From Soonwooa sp. (GTDB lineage Bacteria > Bacteroidota > Bacteroidia > Flavobacteriales > Weeksellaceae), in NCBI RefSeq assembly GCF_030151385.1, contig NZ_JASLDS010000016.1, forward strand, positions 20,098 to 84,097: a stretch of 64,000 nucleotides of DNA, written 5' to 3'. The notes below the pieces were generated by a model, which saw only the letters and a list, made by a program, of their open reading frames with translations, did no database searches and was not told the origin of the DNA. The translations under genes were made by a program, and so were the position numbers. This document shows, in pieces, positions 50,973 through 61,366 of the stretch. Within the stretch, counting starts at the first letter, position 1. Each line of letters starts with the position of its first letter.

Positions 50973-52088
50973 TTATTTTTTCTCTGCTAGTTGGATTAAT
51001 TCTTTAACAATCGGTTTTTCTTGGTATTTTCTATCAAACAAAAGTGGATAGTCTGTTCTACCCACAATCGGAAAATCATTTTTCCAAGAGTCGGCATCTG
51101 TTACGCCCCAAAATGTCACTCTTTTCATTTTATCTTTATGCTTTAGAAACAAAGTGAAAAAATCGTTATATCGATTTTCCCATTTTTTCTGAACTTCAAT
51201 TGGTAAAACACCATCAGAATAAGGATTAAGCTCTTTCTGATAAGCTTGAGTATCGGAAATATTTGATGAAATCTTGTGGGGTGATGGCAACGCACTGATT
51301 TCGAATTCGGTTACACTAACCTTAACACCAGCATTTGCATAGGCAACTATTGCTTTTTCATATTCTTCGATACTTGGATAATCTAGACCAACATGCGCTT
51401 GCATCCCAATCCCATCAATACGAATATTTTGAGCTTTAAAAGAGTTAATTAAACTTATCAAACGCTCCACTTTCCCAGGATGCCATTCGTTATAATCATT
51501 ATAATATAATTCCGCATCTGGATCAGCCTCATGCGCCCATTGAAAAGCTAAGGGAATAAAATCTTCACCTATAATTTCGTAAAATTTTGATTTTCTATAG
51601 GAGCCATCTTCCATAATAGCCTCGTTAACAACATCCCAGCCTTTCACCTTTCCTTTGTATCGAGATACCACTGTCTGGATATGTTTTTTCATGCGTTGCT
51701 TAAGAACCTCTGCTGAAACATCCTTACCTTCTTTATCAGTAAAAAACCAATCTGGAGCTTGAGAATGCCATATAAGTGTATGTCCTATGATGAACATTTT
51801 GTTTTGTTGTCCAAATGCCACAAACTTATCAGCATCATCAAAAAAGAAGACATTTTCTTCTGGTTGCAAGAACATGCTTTTCATACAATTTTCGGCAACA
51901 ACTGAAGAAAACTCTTTTTTTACAATATAGACACCTTTCTTATCTTCATTATGAATATGCTTCAGGTTAAGCGCTGTACCAATAAAAAAATCTTGTTGAT
52001 AAGCTTTCTTCAATGTAGAGTTGGACGAGTTGGCAGTTTTACAAGAAGCTAAGCTTAATAAACTCAATAAAATAATACTGTTTTTCAT
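50973..52088 (-). CDS. GH10 endo-1,4-beta-xylanase, lipoprotein
   Basis: 371 residues. The lipobox is ASC (Cys16), so it is lipid-anchored. The GH10 (beta/alpha)8 barrel shows the acid/base Glu156 (WDVVNEA) and nucleophile Glu261 (VTEFEI); IIGHTLIWHSQAP and YNDYNEW are family motifs. It cuts the xylan backbone. No carbohydrate-binding module. It is co-transcribed with the symporter, six bases apart. Confidence 0.96.
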   Translation of the reverse strand: MKNSIILLSLLSLASCKTANSSNSTLKKAYQQDFFIGTALNLKHIHNEDKKGVYIVKKEFSSVVAENCMKSMFLQPEENVFFFDDADKFVAFGQQNKMFIIGHTLIWHSQAPDWFFTDKEGKDVSAEVLKQRMKKHIQTVVSRYKGKVKGWDVVNEAIMEDGSYRKSKFYEIIGEDFIPLAFQWAHEADPDAELYYNDYNEWHPGKVERLISLINSFKAQNIRIDGIGMQAHVGLDYPSIEEYEKAIVAYANAGVKVSVTEFEISALPSPHKISSNISDTQAYQKELNPYSDGVLPIEVQKKWENRYNDFFTLFLKHKDKMKRVTFWGVTDADSWKNDFPIVGRTDYPLLFDRKYQEKPIVKELIQLAEKK

Positions 52089-52094
52089 AACTAT

Positions 52095-53540
52095 TTATTT
52101 TCTTTTTTCAGCTAAATCATTTTCAATTTGAATTTCCATTTTTTTATTAATTGAATAGAAAACCAATAATCCACAGGCTGCAAAAAATGGAATTGATGGA
52201 AAAACACTTACCAACAACTTAGCGCCTTTAGCAACGCTTTCTGGTTGGACAGCATTAACAGCAACTTCCGAAGAGATATATCCGTATTTGCTAATAACCC
52301 AAGCTACCAAAGCACTTCCAATTGATAAACCAACCTTTAGTCCAACCATCATAGCTGAAAAAATAATTGCTGTTGCACGTCGATTATTTTTCCATTCAGA
52401 ATAGTCAGCGACATCTGCTATCATAGCCCAAAGTAGAGGCGTACTAATACCATAAAAGAATCCATGCAATATCTGAGACAAAAACATTAATGACACTGAT
52501 TTTGGAGGATAAAAAACAAACGTCAGTATAAATAAGGTTGATACAAACAAAGACGCAATAAACACATCTCTTTTTCCGTACTTATCGGCTAATCTCTTAG
52601 AAAATGTAATACCAACAATCATCATAATTATTCCACCAGCATTGAAAAGCCCAAAACCCGCAGACTTAACATCTTCACCAAAAAAATTCATCCCAATAGA
52701 GTTAAAAAACTTTGTAACAGGAGATATAAATTCTGCTAAAGCCGCCTCATCAACATAATTATTAAAATAATAAACATAAGAACCACCCTTCATTGCCAAA
52801 GTAATAAATACCAAAGTGGTTACCGTTAACATAATAAGCCAAGGTTTATTTTTGAACAAATCACTGAGATCTGATTTCAAATTTGATTTTTGAGCTTCCG
52901 TTGGAATAACCCTTTCTTTGGTTGTAAAAAAAGTTATTAACAACATTATCGTTCCTATGATAGCCAGCCATGTCATCACAATCTCAATACCAGCAGCTTT
53001 GTCGCCATTACCAACGGAAAGAATTATTGGAAGCATAAAAACCTGAACAAAAAACTGAGCAAACATAACCGCCACAAAACGATACGACGAGATACTATTT
53101 CTTTCGCTCATATCTCCAGTTATTACACCACTTAGTGCAGAATACGGCAAATTATTAGCAGCATACAGCAATAACAAGAGGCTATAAGTTGCAGCAGCAT
53201 ATATAAGCTTTCCCTTGTAATCAAAATCTGGCGTACTAAAAGCAAGTAAAGCAGCTATGCCTAACGGAATAGATGTAAACAAAATCCAAGGTCTAAATTT
53301 TCCCCAACGAGAAACCGTTCTATCTGCTAAAGCACCAATAAGTGGATTAAACCCAAAACCAGCAACGAGACCAACTACTAAAGTTATTATTGATGCATCC
53401 TCAGCTTTCAATCCATAAATGTCGGTATAGAAATATGCCAAGTAGGTCACCAAGGTTTGGAAAACCAAATTGGCAGCCAAGTCACCTAGGCTATAACCAA
53501 CTTTTTCAACAACAGAGATTTTAGTATTTGTTTGATTCAT
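52095..53540 (-). CDS. GPH-family sugar:cation symporter (xyloside transporter)
   Basis: 481 residues, twelve hydrophobic helices. The N-terminus KVGYSLGDLAANLVFQTLVT and FNPLIGALADRTVSRWGKFRPW are the glycoside-pentoside-hexuronide (MFS_2) signature; the central loop before TM7 carries the expected DLFKNKPWL segment. The context suggests import of xylose or xylo-oligosaccharides (XynP-like). It replaces SusC/SusD uptake across the inner membrane; no outer-membrane receptor is in the cluster. Confidence 0.92.
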   Translation of the reverse strand: MNQTNTKISVVEKVGYSLGDLAANLVFQTLVTYLAYFYTDIYGLKAEDASIITLVVGLVAGFGFNPLIGALADRTVSRWGKFRPWILFTSIPLGIAALLAFSTPDFDYKGKLIYAAATYSLLLLLYAANNLPYSALSGVITGDMSERNSISSYRFVAVMFAQFFVQVFMLPIILSVGNGDKAAGIEIVMTWLAIIGTIMLLITFFTTKERVIPTEAQKSNLKSDLSDLFKNKPWLIMLTVTTLVFITLAMKGGSYVYYFNNYVDEAALAEFISPVTKFFNSIGMNFFGEDVKSAGFGLFNAGGIIMMIVGITFSKRLADKYGKRDVFIASLFVSTLFILTFVFYPPKSVSLMFLSQILHGFFYGISTPLLWAMIADVADYSEWKNNRRATAIIFSAMMVGLKVGLSIGSALVAWVISKYGYISSEVAVNAVQPESVAKGAKLLVSVFPSIPFFAACGLLVFYSINKKMEIQIENDLAEKRK

Positions 53541-53552
53541 TTTGTTTAATTT

Positions 53553-55475
53553 TTATTTTTCAGTTGTAAAAGGCGATGCCGGAAGTCCCTTATTATTTCT
53601 AAGATTTGCTGTATCTGGATTATCCGCCCAAGCATATCGGACAGCAACAGGATCCGGAACATTATCCGAAGAAACAACAATTGTTTTTCCTAGGATTTTT
53701 GCATTAGCCCAATACCACTTACCTTCTTTATTTTTTATAGAAAAGCCTTTCAAAACATCAACTTTTTCAAAATCATTGGTATCATTTTTAAAACTAATAA
53801 TTGCCTGATTTCCTTCAAATTTTACTGATTGGTAAATGGGACCATCTGCAGTAATATTGGAAGAATAAGCTAATTTTTCTGCCTGCAGAGCTAATCTTTG
53901 ACCTACACTTTTCTTATCTAATGGATGGATATCATTCCATTCGCCTAAATCTATTGCTACGGCCAATCCTACATTAGGAACTTCTTGCGCAACTTTTCTT
54001 TGTTGATTCCTAAGCTCTGCCCAATTGCTTTCCAATGCTTCTTTTTTCGGCTCCATAAAATTGGCCAATTGAACTACTAAAAACGGCATGTTCTTTTGTT
54101 GAAATTTGGAACGCCAATCCGAAATCAGTGTAGTTAACAAATCCTGATATTCTGTTGGTTTTGCTGTGTTGCTTTCGCCTTGATACCAAAGCGCGCCTTT
54201 AATACCAAAAGAAATTAATGGATTAATCATAGCATTGTAAAGTCCTGTAGACTTCCAGCGGACAAAAGTCTGTCCAGGCGCCATCTGTTTCATTTTTGCG
54301 CCAATTTTGTAAAACCACTTCCCTGTTAGATCAAACCTCTGTCCGTCTACTTCGAGGTAATATGGTTTGTCCGCAACAAATTCGCCCTTTCCACTTCCGT
54401 TAATAACACGTACTGTTATAATATTTTTTCCTTCCTTTAAAATAGATTCTGGAATGCTATACCAACGTGGTGGATATTCGTAAGTGATGTTACCAACCTT
54501 AACACCATTAATGTAGGTCTCATCTGCATCTTTTATACGTCCAAGATTGAGAAAAGCTGATTTTCCTTCCGCTGATTTTGGAAGTATGATTTCTTTCTTC
54601 AACCATACTGAACCATCAAATGCACCTTCTTGGTTTTCCCAAGAGTCTGGCATCACAATTGTTTTCCAATCAGCGTAGTTAACGGAATTATCTACCCAGT
54701 TTTGATTAACACCTATATCACTTTGATTAAGCTCTGCATACCAAGCGTCTGATAAGGATTTATCATTAGCTTCAGTAGACTTAATCAGATCATCATTATT
54801 CCATTTTTGAGCTTCGGCTACATAGTTGGGATAATTCTTCAGACTTTCCACATCCATCCAAGCTTGTATAGGCGATCCTCCTAAGCTCGCATTAATAATA
54901 CCAATAGGAATATTGTACTTCGCATTAAGGTCTTTCGCAAAAAAATAAGCGACAGCTGAGAAATTATTAATAGTTTTCGAAGTTGTCGACTCCCAGACAC
55001 CACCATCCAAGGATGCCTGAGGACTCTTAAAATTATATTTTTGAGGAACAGTAAAAAAGCGAATATTAGGATTATTGGCGTGTTTAATTTCGTCGCCACA
55101 GATTGTTCTTAGACGATACATTGGCAATTCCATATTTGATTGACCAGAAGCTAACCAAACATCTCCGATGAGAATATCGTTTAAAACAATATCGTTAATC
55201 TGCATCTTATAAGGTCCACCAGCTTTCATTGAAGGCAAATACAAATACCAGTTCCCATTTTGATCGGCTGTAGTTGTATAGTTATGTTTGAGGAAATTCA
55301 CTTTTATTTTCTCCGAAGCATCAGCAGTTCCCCAAATCTTAATTTTTTGATTGCGTTGTAAGACCATACCATCACCAACCAAAATCGGTAATTTAACTTT
55401 TGCCAAAATAGATGTGCTTAATCCACTAAAAAAAAGGATTACCAACAAAATTCCAAAAACAAAATTTCTAGTCAT
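53553..55475 (-). CDS. SGNH-type sialate O-acetylesterase/acetylxylan esterase
   Basis: 640 residues from MTRNFVFGILLVILFFSG (signal peptide); the in-frame start at 55505 is rejected because it precedes the signal. The SASA-type domain is split by a galactose-binding-like jelly roll (VWLKKEIILPKSAEGKSAFL, YINGVKVG). The catalytic Ser is Ser113 in LASGQSNMEL; Asp/His lie in GEWNDIHPLDK. In this cluster it probably removes acetyl groups from xylan. First gene of the distal operon, after a 578-base gap. Confidence 0.9.
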   Translation of the reverse strand: MTRNFVFGILLVILFFSGLSTSILAKVKLPILVGDGMVLQRNQKIKIWGTADASEKIKVNFLKHNYTTTADQNGNWYLYLPSMKAGGPYKMQINDIVLNDILIGDVWLASGQSNMELPMYRLRTICGDEIKHANNPNIRFFTVPQKYNFKSPQASLDGGVWESTTSKTINNFSAVAYFFAKDLNAKYNIPIGIINASLGGSPIQAWMDVESLKNYPNYVAEAQKWNNDDLIKSTEANDKSLSDAWYAELNQSDIGVNQNWVDNSVNYADWKTIVMPDSWENQEGAFDGSVWLKKEIILPKSAEGKSAFLNLGRIKDADETYINGVKVGNITYEYPPRWYSIPESILKEGKNIITVRVINGSGKGEFVADKPYYLEVDGQRFDLTGKWFYKIGAKMKQMAPGQTFVRWKSTGLYNAMINPLISFGIKGALWYQGESNTAKPTEYQDLLTTLISDWRSKFQQKNMPFLVVQLANFMEPKKEALESNWAELRNQQRKVAQEVPNVGLAVAIDLGEWNDIHPLDKKSVGQRLALQAEKLAYSSNITADGPIYQSVKFEGNQAIISFKNDTNDFEKVDVLKGFSIKNKEGKWYWANAKILGKTIVVSSDNVPDPVAVRYAWADNPDTANLRNNKGLPASPFTTEK

Positions 55476-56053
55476 AATTCTAACAGCTTTACTGAAAAAA
55501 AACACTTACTACTTTTATAATATTGAATCAGAACAAATATTAAAATTCTTGATTTTCTAAAATAGAATTTTATGTTAACAACGCCAAGACAATTTAGTTT
55601 TCGTCAAATGGAAAATAATTTTTTATCAATTAAAAACAACGATAAACACAGACAAAAACAACACACTTATCATACAAAATAAGAAAATAAAAATTAGATT
55701 TTAATTCCACTTTATGCTCTCATCAATAAGCTACAAAACAGTTCCTTAAGAACTCTACCGAAAACAAATGAGACTTATCTTATTTTTAGCGATAAGCCAC
55801 TAATTTTACTTAGGATTTTTAACGCAATTTGAGAACCTCGACTTTAACATATATTTAACATTAAATTCAATTTGAATTCGCTTTTATTAAACTTAAAATC
55901 ATTGAAATTTCATTTGCAAGTTCCCCAAAAAATGTCTTTAGAATTAGTTTTAGTTATTTTAAAAATAAAAAAGCTCTCATAAATTAAATTTTAACACAAA
56001 ATTCAAATACAAAATTCGCTATTATTATCAATTTTATTAAATTAAAAACAATT
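55476..56053. other. 578-base AT-rich non-coding region
   Basis: No ORF with coding character. It separates the two halves of the xylan locus, so it should contain the promoter of the esterase operon. I see no TANNTTTG box on the minus strand. A CTTATC...GATAAG hairpin (55773-55795), GTTCCTTAAGAAC (55741-55753, a chance resemblance to the REP half) and imperfect ATTCAATTTGAAT (55864-55876) are the only structures seen. Confidence 0.5.
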
Positions 56054-57115
56054 TCATACAGAAAATTTAAAAACAGTTTTCGTCCGATAGATATTATTTG
56101 GAGTTAACACTGCCGAAGGAAATTCCATTTGATTAGGTGTATTGGGAAAACATTGTGTTTCAATACAAAAGCCAGTTCTTTTTTTAAGTTTAGCATCTGA
56201 TTTACATGCAATATCTGATTCTAGAAAATTCCCTGTGTACAGCTGAAATCCAGGTTGATCTGTAAAAATCTGCATTTTGCGTCCTGATTCTCTATGGACA
56301 ATCTCTCCAAGACTTCGGAAGCCAGAACCATTGATAACTAAAGTATGATCATAACCGCCTCCGTACTTTATTTGTAAATCTTTCGCATTAATATCAGTTC
56401 CTATTTTTTTGAAACTTCTAAAATCAAAAACCGTATTTTCAACACTTTCAATTATTCCGTTTGGAATTGCTTCTTCATCAATAGGAATAAAAAAATCCGC
56501 ATTGAATTGACACTCATGATCAACAACTTCTTTGGTAAAATCTCCTGACAGATTAAAATAAGTATGTTGCGTTAGATTAACAATTGTTTTTTTGTCTGTG
56601 GTGGCTTCATAAGAAATATGCAACTCATTGTTATGAGTCAATGTGTAATATACGTTGACCAAAAGGTTTCCAGGAAATCCAGCTTCGCCATCGGGACTCT
56701 TGTAGGTTAATTTCAAAGTTTGGAAAACGGTATTTTCAAGAATTTCAACATCCCATATTTTAGTATGAAAACCTTGGCTACCACCATGAAGATTACTCGA
56801 AATATGATTAGCTTCCAAACTGTAGATTTCATTATCTAGATTAAATTCCGCATTGGCGATTCGATTTCCGTAACGTCCGATAATTGCACCAAAATAATTA
56901 GGATTTCCTGAAATATAATCTGCCGAGCTTGTGTAACCTAAAACAATATCTTGATAATCACCATGTTTGTCGGGAACCATAAGCGAAGTAATAATTCCGC
57001 CAAGATTAAGAAGCTTGAGAACCATTCCATTTTGATTGGTTAAGGTATATTCTCTAACTGGAGTTCCATTTGGCATTTCGCCAATTTGCAGTATACTGAT
57101 TGGTTTTATTGTCAT
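56054..57115 (-). CDS. galM: Aldose 1-epimerase
   Basis: 353 residues, no signal peptide. Beta-sandwich mutarotase: TPVREYTLTNQNGM, GRYGNRIANAEF, NLTQHTYFNLSG (catalytic His), GYDHTLVI and the C-terminal GFCIETQCFPNTPNQ (catalytic Glu). It interconverts alpha and beta sugars, here presumably xylose or glucuronate released by neighbouring enzymes. It begins one base after GH115. Confidence 0.95.
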   Translation of the reverse strand: MTIKPISILQIGEMPNGTPVREYTLTNQNGMVLKLLNLGGIITSLMVPDKHGDYQDIVLGYTSSADYISGNPNYFGAIIGRYGNRIANAEFNLDNEIYSLEANHISSNLHGGSQGFHTKIWDVEILENTVFQTLKLTYKSPDGEAGFPGNLLVNVYYTLTHNNELHISYEATTDKKTIVNLTQHTYFNLSGDFTKEVVDHECQFNADFFIPIDEEAIPNGIIESVENTVFDFRSFKKIGTDINAKDLQIKYGGGYDHTLVINGSGFRSLGEIVHRESGRKMQIFTDQPGFQLYTGNFLESDIACKSDAKLKKRTGFCIETQCFPNTPNQMEFPSAVLTPNNIYRTKTVFKFSV

Positions 57116-57116
57116 T

Positions 57117-59642
57117 TTAATTCAGTTCAAAATTACTTTCTGGCGCACCAAGATAAGTTGGCTTTAGCCCACCAGTATTTATTAATATTTTCTCTAGAAC
57201 AATGCCTGGTTCCAAAACTTTGAAACGCAAACTATATCTACCCGCTTTGTCAATCTTTATTTTAACATTGGATTTAATAATATGCTCGGCTTGCCAATTC
57301 GCCAATTCGCCTTTGTAATGTCCATTGAAGTTGACAATTTGCGGATTCTTTCCATCTAAAGAAACCTCATAACGCAAGCCTTTGTTGTGATTAAAATTAA
57401 GCGTTGGTGCTAGCAAAAATTCGACATCAAAAACGCCCGTAGTTACAAAATCGACATCATATTCGACATACAAATCGTCATTAGAACTTGGATAAGCCTT
57501 TTGCGGAAAAGTCGTTATACCAGATTTGGTTTTTCCAAAATCAGGAATTGTTTTCCATTCAATTCTTGCTGTATTATTTTTTCTTGAAAAATTTTCTGCT
57601 TCAATTGAAATATAACCATCAGCTTCTTTAAAAACTTTTGATGTATAGCTATTTGTGACATTCTCCAATTTTGGCATTTCATTTTTTTCTGGCTGTTGCC
57701 AAGTGGTGTATCCAATGTGAGTTTGATCCATCATATGTTTCCACTTTCCATGTGATACTTCATTATTATATCTGTTGCTTAATTTGGCATCATATTCAAA
57801 ATTCTGTTTTGCTAAATCTGCATAGATATTAGCTTCGGGATTATTTTTCGCTGCTAAGTCTTTATTTTTTGCAACATTAAAATACATGTCATAAAGATTA
57901 CTACTAGCATCAATTGGATATAAAACTAACTGAAAGTAAGTATCTTTATATTCACTCGGAATCTGATTGTACAATCGATTAGCCTCTAAAGCCAAGTTTC
58001 GGTACTCATTAACAACACGTTCTAACTCATTATAATTTTGCAGACTGTAGGTTTTGTCATCCAACATTTCTGGTGTCACACGACGGTTGTACTTGGCGTA
58101 GGTATTTATCATCCTTGCAATTTCTTTGGCATATTGATTACCAAACTGTTGCTTTGCCCAATTTTCTGTATACTCTACTAAATTATCTTGGTTAAATTGT
58201 TTGGGATCCCAAGCCATGTCCATAAAAAAGCTAATCGGAAATTCCATCGGCTTAAGGTCGCCAACATTAACAACCCAAAGTTTTTTAACCTCATGCTCGT
58301 AGGTTAAATTCATTTGTTCCCAAATACGTTGAATAGGACTGATGTTAATCCATTTGGAGTTTCTAGGCCCACCGACATAATCAAAATGATAATACATTCC
58401 GTAGCCTCCTTTGTGCAAAGGTTTTGTTAAGTCTGGAAGTTTGCGAACATTCCCCCAATTATCATCACAGAATAGCAAAGTTACATCATCCGGAACCTTC
58501 ATTCCTGCATCATAATAATCTTGAACCTCTTTGTATAAAGCCCAAACTTGAGGGGTTTTGTTAGCTTTTTTCCCAGTTACTTTTTCGATAATAGACCTTT
58601 GGTTTTTAACAACATTTTCGAGCAGGCTGATATTAGTGCCCTCCTCCATTGCTTCGTCACCGTCTCCGCGCATTCCGATGGTTACTAATCGCTCCCAACT
58701 ATTACTTCTTTCGATTCCCTTTGTCCAAAACTCATTTAAGACTTTTGCATTTTTGGTATAATCCCAAATATTTGGCAAATCATTTTTTTTAATATATCGA
58801 CGCCAATCTTGTTGTGCCAAAGCCATTGGCTCATGATGCGATGTTCCCATCACAATTCCCATTTCGTTAGCCAAAGCACCATTCTGCGGATCATCGTCAT
58901 AGAAAGCACTTCCCCACATTGCAGGCCACATATAATTGCCTTTTAGTCGTAAAACTAATTCAAAAACTTTTTCATAAAATTTTGAATTAAAGCCACCAAA
59001 TGTATGTCTTGCCCAACCGCCAAGTGATGGTTCCTCATCATTCAGGAAAATACCGCGAAGTTCTACAGCTGGCTCACCATCGGTATATTTTCCTTTTTTG
59101 AAATATAGATTTTCTTTTTTCTCAATTGGTACATCCGCCCAATAATACCAAGGCGAAACGCCCATTTGTTTAGAAAACTCGTACACTCCGTAGATTGCAC
59201 CACGTTTGTCACTTCCAGCAATTACAATAGCATTTTGATTAGAGTTAAAAGGATTGTTAATATTTTGAACAATGAACTTTTCGCGCTTATTTTTAAGATC
59301 GTTAGCATTGATCGACTTCGACTTAATCAAGTTATCAATAATTGCATCCTGTCCAATTACACCAACAATGATTAAAGTTGAATTTCCCTTAACATCCTGA
59401 TGAATTAAATCTGGAATAAAACCAAAAACTTTCTGTATATCATTTTGCAAATTGCCTACAGCTCGTAGAACACCTTTATCAATAGTATTACTAGTAAAAA
59501 TCTGCAATCGAGAGTTATTATCATTAAGTGCAAAACTGTCATTGGATTTTTGACATAAAATAAATGGTTCTGCAGCCCAATGTAAATTGATAAACCCTAA
59601 ATAAATAGTGACAGTAAATAACAACTTTTTAAGTCTTTTCAT
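57117..59642 (-). CDS. GH115 xylan alpha-1,2-glucuronidase
   Basis: 841 residues, the full GH115 length. A signal peptide (KLLFTVTIYLGFINLHWA) is followed by the alpha/beta N-domain (IVIAGSDKRGAIYGVYEFSK), the catalytic barrel (PAVELRGIFLNDEEPSLGGW, RLKGNYMWPAMWGSAFYDDD, IGMRGDGDEAM, FCDDNWGNVRKLPD) and a C-terminal domain (YISIEAENFSRKN). It removes glucuronic acid from internal positions of polymeric glucuronoxylan. Complements GH67. Confidence 0.95.
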   Translation of the reverse strand: MKRLKKLLFTVTIYLGFINLHWAAEPFILCQKSNDSFALNDNNSRLQIFTSNTIDKGVLRAVGNLQNDIQKVFGFIPDLIHQDVKGNSTLIIVGVIGQDAIIDNLIKSKSINANDLKNKREKFIVQNINNPFNSNQNAIVIAGSDKRGAIYGVYEFSKQMGVSPWYYWADVPIEKKENLYFKKGKYTDGEPAVELRGIFLNDEEPSLGGWARHTFGGFNSKFYEKVFELVLRLKGNYMWPAMWGSAFYDDDPQNGALANEMGIVMGTSHHEPMALAQQDWRRYIKKNDLPNIWDYTKNAKVLNEFWTKGIERSNSWERLVTIGMRGDGDEAMEEGTNISLLENVVKNQRSIIEKVTGKKANKTPQVWALYKEVQDYYDAGMKVPDDVTLLFCDDNWGNVRKLPDLTKPLHKGGYGMYYHFDYVGGPRNSKWINISPIQRIWEQMNLTYEHEVKKLWVVNVGDLKPMEFPISFFMDMAWDPKQFNQDNLVEYTENWAKQQFGNQYAKEIARMINTYAKYNRRVTPEMLDDKTYSLQNYNELERVVNEYRNLALEANRLYNQIPSEYKDTYFQLVLYPIDASSNLYDMYFNVAKNKDLAAKNNPEANIYADLAKQNFEYDAKLSNRYNNEVSHGKWKHMMDQTHIGYTTWQQPEKNEMPKLENVTNSYTSKVFKEADGYISIEAENFSRKNNTARIEWKTIPDFGKTKSGITTFPQKAYPSSNDDLYVEYDVDFVTTGVFDVEFLLAPTLNFNHNKGLRYEVSLDGKNPQIVNFNGHYKGELANWQAEHIIKSNVKIKIDKAGRYSLRFKVLEPGIVLEKILINTGGLKPTYLGAPESNFELN

Positions 59643-59652
59643 TTCTAAAATT

Positions 59653-61350
59653 TTAAAATTTCATAGCATTCCCATTCGTACTGTACAGACCTATTAGTGC
59701 TCCAGAAAAGCCTCCTGCAACATCTGTCGACAGAATATCACCTGAGACTACACCGCCAAGATTAGTAAATGTTTTCCCATTTGTAGAATAATTAAACTGA
59801 TAAGCATCGCCGTCGGCAGCGACTTGTAACTGAATTGATTTTGAATCTATAATTTTTTGGCTTGTTATAATTTTTGAAGATCCTTTTTCGGTTCGTTCCA
59901 AAACCAAGAATGTATCATTTCCTTTTTTAGTAACGCCAAATACATAATTAAAATTCTCACTTTGGTAACATATTATACCTGATAATTCTTGTTCATTTTT
60001 GGGATTAAAGTCAAGCTTAACTTTAACATCGAAAGAAGCATGTTGTTGACGGTAGAACAATGCAGCAATAGGCGCCTTGTCTTTAACAGTAGTCGTAAAA
60101 GCTTTTATTTGAGTACCATTTTTTAAAACTGAAACAAAATTTTCTTTCGGACCGCGCATTGCCACCCACCGAAAATCCAAATCTTTAGCATTCAATCGAT
60201 CTTCGAACATAAAATTAGCATTTGGCAAAAATCCATTATTACCTATTTGATTTTTAGCTCCTTGAGGCATTTTTATTTTAGACTTTAGAGGTACAAGTCC
60301 GTTTTCGAAAACGGGAAATGTCCCAGACCAATCAACCGGAAGTAAAAAAGTCTCTCTACCAGTATTGACACGATCTTTATCATTAGGACGTACTCCCAAA
60401 AATACAGCATAATATTTATTATCTGGACCTTCTACCAAGTCGGCATGTCCTGCCCAATCGACTTTATTTTTTCTATCTTTTGGGAAATATCGTTGTGTCA
60501 AAATTGGATTGTTTGGTGCAGGAACAAAAGGTCCCTTTGGCGAATCACTCATAAAGATTACTTCACTATGCCAATCGCCCGTTCCTCCCTCTGCGCACAT
60601 CAAGAAATATTTTCCATTTTTCTTGTAAAGATGTGGACCTTCAATCCAAATTGGTTTTTGTGAAATATCTACACCGCCATCAACGATAATTTTGTCCGAA
60701 CCTGTAATAACTTGATCTGTCTCCAAATCGAATTCCCAAAGTTTTATTACACGATGTCCAGAGTACAACTCTTTTCCTTTGGGTGGTGCATCATTATGTA
60801 CAAGGTAAGCTTTTCCATCATCATCAAAAAACAACGAAGGATCAATACCGTCAACATTTATTTTTTTTATTTCACTCCAAGATTTATGAGGATCTTTGGT
60901 CTTTACAAGCATATTTCCGATACCATTGGCAATCTGCGTCGTAATCATATAAAACGTATCATTATACGGATTATACTTTATAGCTGGCGCATAGATCCCT
61001 TCTGAGAAACCAGCATGCTCTACTTTTAATTGCGATGGTCTATCGAGCACATGACCAATTTGTTTCCAATTAACCAAATCTGTTGAATGAAAAATAGGAA
61101 CGCCTGGAAAAAGAGCAAATGACGAGTTTACAAGATAATAATCATTTCCCTTTTTTGTAATACTAGGATCTGGATAAAATCCTTGCAAAATTGGCGAATA
61201 CATTTCATCATTTTTAAGAGGATTTTCGTCATAAATTTTATCTTTTCCTTGATATTTAAAATCCGAAAAAATCTGCGCGGAAAAACTTTCTACAGTTAAC
61301 AAAGTCAATGCAGAATATACTATAGCTTTAGTTTTAAGATTAAATTCCAT
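59653..61350 (-). CDS. GH43 family beta-xylosidase with C-terminal sandwich domain
   Basis: 565 residues with a signal peptide (IVYSALTLLTVESFSA-Q). The GH43 propeller has catalytic Asp in GFYPDPSITK, the second Asp in GIDPSLFFDDDG and acid Glu in IEGPHLYKKNG. From about residue 370 a concanavalin-like domain (GH43_C2/DUF1349-like; YRQQHASFDVKVKLDF, SGALIGLYST) closes the active site. It probably acts on xylo-oligosaccharides in the periplasm. It starts 16 bases after the ExuT-like gene. Confidence 0.92.
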   Translation of the reverse strand: MEFNLKTKAIVYSALTLLTVESFSAQIFSDFKYQGKDKIYDENPLKNDEMYSPILQGFYPDPSITKKGNDYYLVNSSFALFPGVPIFHSTDLVNWKQIGHVLDRPSQLKVEHAGFSEGIYAPAIKYNPYNDTFYMITTQIANGIGNMLVKTKDPHKSWSEIKKINVDGIDPSLFFDDDGKAYLVHNDAPPKGKELYSGHRVIKLWEFDLETDQVITGSDKIIVDGGVDISQKPIWIEGPHLYKKNGKYFLMCAEGGTGDWHSEVIFMSDSPKGPFVPAPNNPILTQRYFPKDRKNKVDWAGHADLVEGPDNKYYAVFLGVRPNDKDRVNTGRETFLLPVDWSGTFPVFENGLVPLKSKIKMPQGAKNQIGNNGFLPNANFMFEDRLNAKDLDFRWVAMRGPKENFVSVLKNGTQIKAFTTTVKDKAPIAALFYRQQHASFDVKVKLDFNPKNEQELSGIICYQSENFNYVFGVTKKGNDTFLVLERTEKGSSKIITSQKIIDSKSIQLQVAADGDAYQFNYSTNGKTFTNLGGVVSGDILSTDVAGGFSGALIGLYSTNGNAMKF

Positions 61351-61366
61351 ACAAAAATTTTTATAC

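Noticed and set aside
55741..55755. GTTCCTTAAGAACTC resembling the small REP hairpin
   Set aside because: The larger hairpin and the linker are absent; a 13-base palindrome can occur by chance.
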